From an uncultured Eubacteriales bacterium (GTDB taxonomy: Bacteria; Bacillota; Clostridia; Oscillospirales; Oscillospiraceae), in assembly GCA_900549885.1 (NCBI GenBank), contig URQA01000038.1, positions 1 through 18,762 on the forward strand: 18,762 nt of DNA, given 5' to 3'. The notes below the pieces were generated by a model. The model was not told the DNA's origin, ran no database searches, and saw nothing but the letters and a program-made list of their open reading frames with translations. This document shows positions 13,706-18,762 of this stretch, one piece after another. How positions within the stretch are numbered: position 1 is the stretch's first letter; each line of letters starts with the position of its first letter. Made by a program: the position numbers and the translations under genes.

Positions 13706-15193
13706 TTATCTCTCGCCGGACGCCAGGTCCAGCAGGTCGGTCTTGTCAAATCTGTCTGCGGAGCGCTCTCCGGCCAGCCTGCCCTCAGAGATCACCAGGA
13801 TCCGGTCCGACATGCCGGTCAGCTCCTCAAAGTCCGAGGACACCATGATGATAGACTTCCCTGCGGCCACCAGGTCGTGCATGAGTTGGTAGATCTCATA
13901 CTTCGCCCCCACGTCGATCCCCCGCGTCGGTTCGTCAAAGATCAGGATATCGCTGTCGGTGGCCAGCCACTTGGCCACGATCAGCTTCTGCTGATTGCCC
14001 CCCGACAGGAACTGGGCCTCCTGCTCCAGGCCGGGGGTCTTGACGTGCAGGCTCTCCACATAGGACTGGACCGCTTCCCGCTCCGCCCTCTTGTTGATGA
14101 CGCCCCGCTTGCAGAATCGCTTGATGCAGGACAGGGAGATGTTGACCAGCACCGACTTGTCCAGCAGCAGGCCCCGGTTCTTCCGGTCCTCCGGGATCAG
14201 GCCGATGCCGTGCGCGATCGCCTGGTACGGCTCTTTCACATCCACCGCCTTGCCCTGGAGCTCTATCGCTCCGCCGCTCTTGTGGACGTCGCCGAAGATG
14301 ACGCTCATCAGCTCGGTGCGCCCGGCCCCCACCAGGCCGGCAAACCCCAGGATCTCGCCCCGGTGCAGCTCGAAGGAGATGTGCTCCACCCCGTTCCCGG
14401 ACAGGTCGTTGATCCGCAGAACCACTTCATCGGAGGCCACGCAAGTGTGGGGATAGGCCGTGTCGTTCAGCTCCCGCCCGATCATGGCCTTCACCAGCTC
14501 TTTCCGCGTGGTGCCCGCCGTGTCCATCTGGCAGACATAGCAGCCATCCCGCATCACCACGATCCGGTCCGTGATCTCAAAGACCTCTTCCATCCGGTGG
14601 CTGATGTAGATGATCGCCACGCCGGAGGCCTTGAGCTTGCGGATGATGTTGAAGAGGATGTCTACCTCTTTCACCGTCAGCGGCGCAGTAGGCTCGTCCA
14701 GGATCAGCACCCTGGTGTGGAGCAGCACCGCCTTAGCGATCTCCACGATCTGCATCATCGCCGGGGACAGCGTGAAGAGCATGGCGTTGGGGTCGATATC
14801 CGTGCCGAAGTCCTCGAATATCTTCCGGGCCTCTTCCACCATCTTCTTTTTGTTGACGATCACTCCGTTGCCGATCAGGTTGCCCATGAACATATTCTCC
14901 ACGATCGGCAGATCCCGCACCAGCGTGAACTCCTGGTACACCGCGCCGATCCCCAGCTGTCGGGCCTGAGCGGGAGTGATGCGCTCATAAGGCGTCCCAT
15001 CCACCACGATTCTGCCTGAAGTCGGCGCGTGCGCCCCGGTCAGACATTTGACCAGCGTGGATTTTCCCGCCCCGTTCTCTCCCATGAGGGCGAGCACCTC
15101 TCCCTCGTGGAGCTCAAGGGACACATCAGTCAATGCGTTGACCCCGGGAAACACCTTGCTGATATGTTCAAAGGCGATCACTGTTTTACTCAT
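13706..15193 (-). CDS. Sugar ABC transporter ATPase, two nucleotide-binding domains
   Basis: About 495 residues of the RbsA/MglA/XylG class, energising the neighbouring permease. Counting from GTG 15202, domain 1 has Walker A GENGAGKS (41-48), Q-loop VYQEFTL and Walker B VLILDEPTAPLT with switch His in ISHRMEE. Its signature is LSPAM (145-149) in place of the usual LSxGxxQ. Domain 2 has the family's degenerate Walker A GLVGAGRT, signature LSGGNQQK, Walker B ILIFDEPTRGID, and SSD in place of the switch His, as normal for these proteins. ATG 15193 is preferred over GTG 15202 because AGAGGTG then lies at good spacing. The Gly-to-Ala change in the first signature is worth noting, since that site completes the ATP sandwich. 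Confidence 0.95.
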   Translation of the reverse strand: MSKTVIAFEHISKVFPGVNALTDVSLELHEGEVLALMGENGAGKSTLVKCLTGAHAPTSGRIVVDGTPYERITPAQARQLGIGAVYQEFTLVRDLPIVENMFMGNLIGNGVIVNKKKMVEEARKIFEDFGTDIDPNAMLFTLSPAMMQIVEIAKAVLLHTRVLILDEPTAPLTVKEVDILFNIIRKLKASGVAIIYISHRMEEVFEITDRIVVMRDGCYVCQMDTAGTTRKELVKAMIGRELNDTAYPHTCVASDEVVLRINDLSGNGVEHISFELHRGEILGFAGLVGAGRTELMSVIFGDVHKSGGAIELQGKAVDVKEPYQAIAHGIGLIPEDRKNRGLLLDKSVLVNISLSCIKRFCKRGVINKRAEREAVQSYVESLHVKTPGLEQEAQFLSGGNQQKLIVAKWLATDSDILIFDEPTRGIDVGAKYEIYQLMHDLVAAGKSIIMVSSDFEELTGMSDRILVISEGRLAGERSADRFDKTDLLDLASGER

Positions 15194-15223
15194 GTCTCCC
15201 ACCTCTGTCCGATGCTTTTCGGT

Positions 15224-15258
15224 GAGACCCCCCGTCCGGAACTGAGACGGGGGGCCTC
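15224..15258 (-). promoter_or_regulatory. Intercistronic hairpin between binding-protein and ATPase genes
   Basis: GAGACCCCCCGTC (15224-15236) pairs with GACGGGGGGCCTC (15246-15258), a 13-bp stem with a single G-U wobble and a 9-base loop, inside the 96-base gap. No T-run follows on the minus strand. Such hairpins commonly protect the binding-protein message from 3' decay, giving more of it than of the downstream ATPase and permease. Partial termination is the other reading. Confidence 0.7.
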
Positions 15259-15289
15259 ATAGCATGATATTTTTGATTCGGCCGCAGGC

Positions 15290-16318
15290 TTACTCTGCCT
15301 CGGTGACATATTCGGCCGCGTTGCTCCCATCGATTAGGGTGTATTCCGTGATAATGTCAGACTTGGTGCCGTCCGCCAGAAAATCCACGATGCTGTTGCC
15401 GCAGCCCCGTCCGATGGCGACGGTGTCCACATAGACCGTGGCGGTCATGCAGTTGGTGCCGGCGGCGATGGTGCGGATGGCTTCATCCGTGCCATCCAGG
15501 CCAATAATCATGATGTCGCCGGGGGCTGCCCCACGGGCCTCCAGCACCTGAGACACCGCCACACCCATTTCGTCAGACTGGGTGAAAATGATCTTTACAT
15601 CGGGATTCGCCGCCAGGATTGCCTCCGCCACGTTCATGGACGCGTTGGTGTCGGACGCGTACTGGCTGTTCACGATGTTGACCCCCAGGCCGTTGACCAG
15701 CCGCTCTTCGAACGCCGCCTCCTGCGCGGCCTTGTACTGGCCGGCATTGGTGTCAGGGTTGTTTGCGTCGGCCAGCCAGATCGTCGCCATCTCAGGCGCT
15801 TCCAGGCCCTTTTCTGCGATAAAGCTCTCGATGGCCTCCGCCACCATGACGGACTCGGCCGGCTCGTCCTCTACTACCATGGCGTCATAGTAGCCCTCGG
15901 ACCAGCCGATGAGGTAGATACCCTGATCCTGGGCCTGCTGGCACAGGTCGGCCAGGCCTGCGGCGTTCATGCAGTTGACTACGATGGCGTCGCAGCCAGC
16001 GTTGATCAGGTTCTCCATGCCGGCGATCTCCTGGTCCACAGAAACCTGGGAGTCCGAAACGATCACCTGCATCCCGTTGGCCTCGCACACCTCTGTCACG
16101 CCGGCGATCAGGTCGTTGCACCACTGAGACTGCGTCGAGACCACCAGCACGCCCACCTTGGCGCCGTCGATCTCACCGCTCTCCACCGCATCCGTGATGG
16201 CCTCAGAGGGGGACTCGGCCGGTGCCGACTCGTTTCCGGCATCAGAGCTGCAGCCCGCCATCGCACCCAGGCAGAGGGCCAGCGCCAGCAGGCCGGCCAG
16301 CATTTTCTTCATCTTCAT
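15290..16318 (-). CDS. Sugar-binding lipoprotein of the ABC transporter
   Basis: About 342 residues, periplasmic-binding-protein type 1 fold (ribose/galactose/xylose-binding class), anchored outside the membrane. The signal peptide MKMKKMLAGLLALALCLGAM ends in lipobox AMAGC; Cys23 would be lipidated. An acidic Ser/Pro/Glu linker follows, then the mature domain: KVGVLVVSTQSQWCNDLIAG, IAGMENLINAGCDAIVVNC, a hinge region near GWSEGYYDAMVVED, and IIFTQSDEMGVAVSQVLEA with MIIGLDGTDEAIRTIAAG. ATG 16318 is chosen because AAGGAG lies 8 bases upstream, whereas GTG 16327 overlaps that site. Trp and other aromatic positions in the cleft would bind the sugar ring, but specificity cannot be called. Confidence 0.95.
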   Translation of the reverse strand: MKMKKMLAGLLALALCLGAMAGCSSDAGNESAPAESPSEAITDAVESGEIDGAKVGVLVVSTQSQWCNDLIAGVTEVCEANGMQVIVSDSQVSVDQEIAGMENLINAGCDAIVVNCMNAAGLADLCQQAQDQGIYLIGWSEGYYDAMVVEDEPAESVMVAEAIESFIAEKGLEAPEMATIWLADANNPDTNAGQYKAAQEAAFEERLVNGLGVNIVNSQYASDTNASMNVAEAILAANPDVKIIFTQSDEMGVAVSQVLEARGAAPGDIMIIGLDGTDEAIRTIAAGTNCMTATVYVDTVAIGRGCGNSIVDFLADGTKSDIITEYTLIDGSNAAEYVTEAE

Positions 16319-16370
16319 CTTTTCCACTCCTTATTTATTTTCCCGGAGCCCTTCTCCGGCAGATCACATA

Positions 16371-17048
16371 TTAATAGCCCACAGTATAGCGGCACTTGTG
16401 GTGCCGGCTCTGCTCCACCTCGTCGATCATGCATACCGCAAAATCTTCCATGGAGATCTGGCTGTTCTGTTGGATGCTGATCTCTTTGTTGTCCGGGTCG
16501 ATCAGCACCGGATACTCCGTCCCCATCCGGTATTTCCCCGTCCGTCCGCCCATATTCTCCTCCATCCAGAGGGGGGCGGTCTGGCAGCACCAGTCGAAAT
16601 CGTCGATGGTCCTCAGATATTCCAGCGCGATCTCGTGGCTGCCGATGATGGCGTCATTGGCCTTGTGGGTCTGCCGGTGTCCCGGCACCTTCTGGTCGTC
16701 CAGCAGATACACCCCCGGCCTGATCCAGCTGGAGACGCCACCGCAGACATAAATCATCCGCGGCACCCCTGCCTTTTTGCAGGCGTCGATCCCGCACTGC
16801 ACTACGTGGGTGATTTTGTCCACCCCTTTCAACACCGGGATCACCGTGAAGATGTACGCGTCACAGCCACGGATCGCCTGGGCGATGCCTTCTACGTCCT
16901 CCATGTCCAGTTGGTGGAAGTCCACTGCGTCATCTACGTTCGGGCCTTTGACGTGGTCGATGCCCACCACCTCATGCCCGCGGTTCAACGCCTCCCGCAT
17001 GATGCGGGTAGCTACCCGTCCGCTGATGCCCAAGATCCCGATCTTCAT
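16371..17048 (-). CDS. NAD(P)-binding SDR-like protein (copy 1)
   Basis: About 225 residues with an N-terminal Rossmann fold: MKIGILGISGRVATRIM carries the G-x-x-G-x-x-G nucleotide loop (residues 4-10) of atypical short-chain dehydrogenases. The pattern continues through GHEVVGIDH, AYIFTVIPVLKG and MIYVCGGVSSW. The Tyr-x-x-x-Lys catalytic pair of classical SDRs is not evident. The C-terminal QISMEDFAVCMIDEVEQSRH matches the tail of the next gene upstream (TQDFGFAVVDEIERRR), so the two are paralogues. ATG 17048 follows AAGGAGG with 7 bases of spacing and overlaps the upstream stop as ATGA. A role as sugar dehydrogenase, epimerase or redox sensor is possible; substrate unknown. Confidence 0.8.
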   Translation of the reverse strand: MKIGILGISGRVATRIMREALNRGHEVVGIDHVKGPNVDDAVDFHQLDMEDVEGIAQAIRGCDAYIFTVIPVLKGVDKITHVVQCGIDACKKAGVPRMIYVCGGVSSWIRPGVYLLDDQKVPGHRQTHKANDAIIGSHEIALEYLRTIDDFDWCCQTAPLWMEENMGGRTGKYRMGTEYPVLIDPDNKEISIQQNSQISMEDFAVCMIDEVEQSRHHKCRYTVGY

Positions 17049-17776
17049 TCCGCCGCCTCCTTCGTTTGATACATCTGATGAGGGGTCTTCCACGCCACGC
17101 AAATGCGTGTCCGGCTGAAGCGCCTGCGCTCGATCTCATCGACCACCGCGAAGCCGAAGTCCTGCGTGGAGATGAAGCTGGTGTCCGCAAAGGGGTAGTG
17201 GTCCGGGTCGGGGGTGTCCAGCGCCGCCACCCGCTCGTCCAGGGTGCAAAGGCGGTCCACGGCGATGTCGTATTCCCGCAGCTGCTTGTCCGGCAGGCAT
17301 TTGGCCGCCGGCGCGATCTCCAGCCAGTCCACTTCCTTTTCCTGCAGGTACATCTCATGGGTGTGGAGATGCTCTCCGAACCAGTCGCGGTAGAACGGCG
17401 TCAAGAAAGTGGTCTCGTTCAGCCGGAGCCCCGGCCGCACCTCGAACACACAGGCATCGGCCACCGCGATCAGCCGCCCGATCCGCTTTGCCCGGCAGCA
17501 CTCCAGCACGTTCCGGCACCAGGCCGTGAACGTGTCGTGGACGAACGGGTCTGGGATCAGCGCGTTCACCAGCACATCCGTATTATCCGGCACTGTCTGC
17601 ATCAATGCCTCCAGCGAAGCCGCGTCCGCCTTCAGCGAGGGCAGGTCGGGCGTCATGGTGTAACGGATATCCTCAGGGTTCCTGGATATCACCGTGACAC
17701 TGTGCTCCCGATGGACCGCCTCCAAGGCGATCTCCGAACCGAGCCAGCCGGTCCCGCCAACGATCGTGATTTTCAC
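17045..17776 (-). CDS. NAD(P)-binding SDR-like protein (copy 2)
   Basis: 243 residues. The N-terminus MKITIVGGTGWLGSEIALEA has the GGTGWLG loop (7-13) of extended or atypical SDR proteins (NAD_binding_10 or NmrA-like). VLVNALIPDPFVHDTF and GRLIAVADACVFEV follow as the next Rossmann strands, then the Asp/Phe-rich tail shared with its neighbour. As with the neighbour, no clear Tyr-x-x-x-Lys pair is seen. The start is GTG 17774-17776 with GGAGG about 10 bases upstream; the nearby ATG is out of frame. It is the first gene of the seven-gene operon, about 30 bases downstream of the predicted transcription start. The pair may oxidise or reduce the sugar acquired by the transporter, which is inference from position. 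Confidence 0.8.
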   Translation of the reverse strand: MKITIVGGTGWLGSEIALEAVHREHSVTVISRNPEDIRYTMTPDLPSLKADAASLEALMQTVPDNTDVLVNALIPDPFVHDTFTAWCRNVLECCRAKRIGRLIAVADACVFEVRPGLRLNETTFLTPFYRDWFGEHLHTHEMYLQEKEVDWLEIAPAAKCLPDKQLREYDIAVDRLCTLDERVAALDTPDPDHYPFADTSFISTQDFGFAVVDEIERRRFSRTRICVAWKTPHQMYQTKEAAE

Positions 17777-17812
17777 CGATCATATCCCTCCATCCGTTTC
17801 GATCATAGTCTT

Positions 17813-17841
17813 ATCATACAGATCTTTGCCCCCCGCGTAAA
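17813..17841 (-). promoter_or_regulatory. Promoter of the SDR/ABC/GH3/PGM operon
   Basis: On the minus strand TTTACG (17836-17841) and TATGAT (17813-17818) are 17 bases apart, with the GTG start about 37 bases downstream of the -10. A second -10-like box, TGATATGAT, at 17877-17885 could serve an additional upstream start. Confidence 0.55.
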
Positions 17842-17854
17842 TGACACAGATCTT
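17818..17854. repeat. Direct repeat ACAGATCTT over the operon promoter
   Basis: ACAGATCTT occurs at 17818-17826, inside the promoter spacer next to the -10, and again at 17846-17854, just upstream of the -35, 28 bases apart (close to three helical turns). Each copy holds the palindrome AGATCT. Placement and phasing suggest an operator for a sugar-responsive regulator, which is inference. Confidence 0.4.
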
Positions 17855-17897
17855 AGAAAAAGTACCTTATCTTTGGATCATATCACAAAGATATGGA

Positions 17898-17946
17898 AAA
17901 GCAGTCCATTCAAATAGGCAAATTGCCCATTTGAATGGACTGCTTT
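17898..17946 (-). terminator. Long-arm intrinsic terminator of the degenerate ABC gene
   Basis: Arms of 24 bases (17898-17921 and 17923-17946) pair with one mismatch around a single-base centre; key parts are AAAGCAGTCCATTCAAAT on one side and its complement on the other. On the minus strand the stem is followed by TTTTCC, about 110 bases past the stop at 18057. The near-zero loop means that the DNA is essentially one 49-base palindrome. Confidence 0.8.
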
Positions 17947-18056
17947 CTGTGAAACTTATACAAATGCTGAGGACACGCCCAGCCCCGGCGCATATGGTCC
18001 ATCCCAGGCCTGTATGGACCGCCTCTGGCTCGGTCTTTCCCGGGGACGGAAAAGGA

Positions 18057-18762
18057 TTAGGACAGCCTGCACAGCTCATCCGCGCCCAGCTGGGTCAATT
18101 CGTGCGTATCGCTCTCAATCACGATATAGACGCGGTCGCGCCTTCTCGCACTGTCCCGGATCAAGGTGTGCAGCTCCTCTGTCTCCTTCGTGTCGAGCTG
18201 AGATGCCGCGTGGGCGAATATGACCACGTCCGGCATCGCAGCGAACGCCCGGGCCGTTTCCAGCCGTTTACGGCAGGACTCGTCCAGCGCGGCGCAGTCC
18301 TGCTCATCCCAGTGCTCCAGCAGCGGACCGAAAAACGCCGCAGACTGCAGCGTGCGCCGGGCAATGTGGTCCGAAACCCGCCTGTGGACCATACCGCTCC
18401 TGCTGTAGGCCCGGCAGGCGGAAAAGCTGACGTTTTCCGCGATGCTCCAGTTCTCCAAAACCGGGCTGGACCCAAAGTGCCCGCACACGATCTCGATCCG
18501 CTTTCCCCGTCTCCGCAGCGCCTGCAACGAATAGAGCTCTCCCTGGATCCGGATGCGGACGTTCCGCTCCAACCATTCCTCAGCCTCGTCCGCCCTTCTG
18601 GGGAACGTCCGGTTCGCGTCCAGTACCCCAATAACATCCCCCTTTGATACGGTAGCCAGCTGCATGCCCGTCCTGGCATCTACAATCGCGGCCTGGGTCT
18701 CCTCAGGGGCCTGCCGCCCCTGGGGAAAGGGGGCTTTTGACGGGGCGGGGCGCGGGCGGGAC
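18057..18762 (-). CDS. ABC-ATPase-like protein with degenerate nucleotide site (partial)
   Basis: The frame is open from the right edge (18762) to the stop at 18057, about 235 residues, and its start is outside. After a Pro-rich stretch it follows domain 2 of RbsA-type ATPases: VSKGDVIGVLDANRTF where those have GEIxGxxGLVGAGRTE; ELYSLQALRRRGKRIEIVC; then the hallmark NWSIAENVSF. CRKRLETARAFAAMPDVVIF stands in place of GGNQQKVxLARWLxxxPxVLIL, HAASQLD in place of DEPTRGID, and YIVIESDTHELTQL in place of the SSELPEL region. All catalytic motifs are therefore lost, so ATP hydrolysis is unlikely; a scaffold or regulatory role is more likely. It lies upstream of the seven-gene operon on the same strand but is separated from it by a strong terminator. 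Confidence 0.65.
   Translation of the reverse strand, partial: SRPRPAPSKAPFPQGRQAPEETQAAIVDARTGMQLATVSKGDVIGVLDANRTFPRRADEAEEWLERNVRIRIQGELYSLQALRRRGKRIEIVCGHFGSSPVLENWSIAENVSFSACRAYSRSGMVHRRVSDHIARRTLQSAAFFGPLLEHWDEQDCAALDESCRKRLETARAFAAMPDVVIFAHAASQLDTKETEELHTLIRDSARRRDRVYIVIESDTHELTQLGADELCRLS

Noticed and set aside
12723..15019. Long plus-strand frames opposite the permease and ATPase genes
   Set aside because: Translations are dominated by His, Asp, Gln and Arg, typical of antisense reading of membrane-protein and ATPase genes.
1..18762. CRISPR array, tRNA, rRNA or intact insertion sequence
   Set aside because: No regularly spaced direct repeats, cloverleaf-like stretches, ribosomal RNA signatures or complete transposase frames were seen on either strand.

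Overview
The window looks like chromosomal DNA of a fairly GC-rich gut-type Firmicute (class Clostridia, perhaps Oscillospiraceae or Lachnospiraceae). The grounds are strong AGGAGG-type ribosome binding sites, GTG and TTG starts, single-membrane lipoprotein transport, and Clostridia-style families (GH120, DUF4867, fucose-isomerase-like protein, RbsABC-type transporter). The genus cannot be read from the sequence.

Left end (1 to about 2108): an AT-richer, gene-poor patch that reads as the decayed end of an integrative or mobile element. It holds the 3' tail of an unknown gene, a strong bidirectional terminator, a heavily damaged SprT-like metalloprotease pseudogene, a block of nested inverted repeats, an apparently intact GNAT acetyltransferase gene with its own promoter and terminator, and a small truncated frame. 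The patch ends abruptly inside the first 28 codons of a sugar ABC transporter ATPase gene (2109-2195, minus) that still has a promoter, Shine-Dalgarno and ATG. This looks like an insertion junction.

Middle (2600-9587, all minus): a pentose/xyloside gene set in transcription order: AraC-family regulator, xylulokinase (TTG start), DUF4867 protein, fucose-isomerase-like ketol isomerase, and a cytoplasmic GH120 beta-xylosidase with both catalytic acids present. Together they would release D-xylose from imported xylosides, isomerise it and phosphorylate it to xylulose 5-phosphate. No classical XylA is present, so the fucose-isomerase-like protein is the candidate pentose isomerase.

Right (10360-17776, all minus): a seven-gene operon of two paralogous NAD(P)-binding SDR-like proteins, a sugar-binding lipoprotein, a two-domain sugar ABC ATPase, its permease, a cytoplasmic GH3 enzyme with a NagZ-like Asp-x-His dyad, and a beta-phosphoglucomutase-like HAD protein. 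Genes overlap or lie close together; a hairpin separates the binding protein from the ATPase. A promoter and terminator can be placed at the two ends. The GH3/beta-phosphoglucomutase pairing suggests the GH3 enzyme may be phosphorolytic.

Right edge (18057-18762, minus): the 3' part of a gene for a protein that follows the second nucleotide-binding domain of an RbsA-type ATPase but has lost its Walker A, signature and Walker B residues. It ends at a 24-bp-arm terminator just upstream of the seven-gene operon's promoter.
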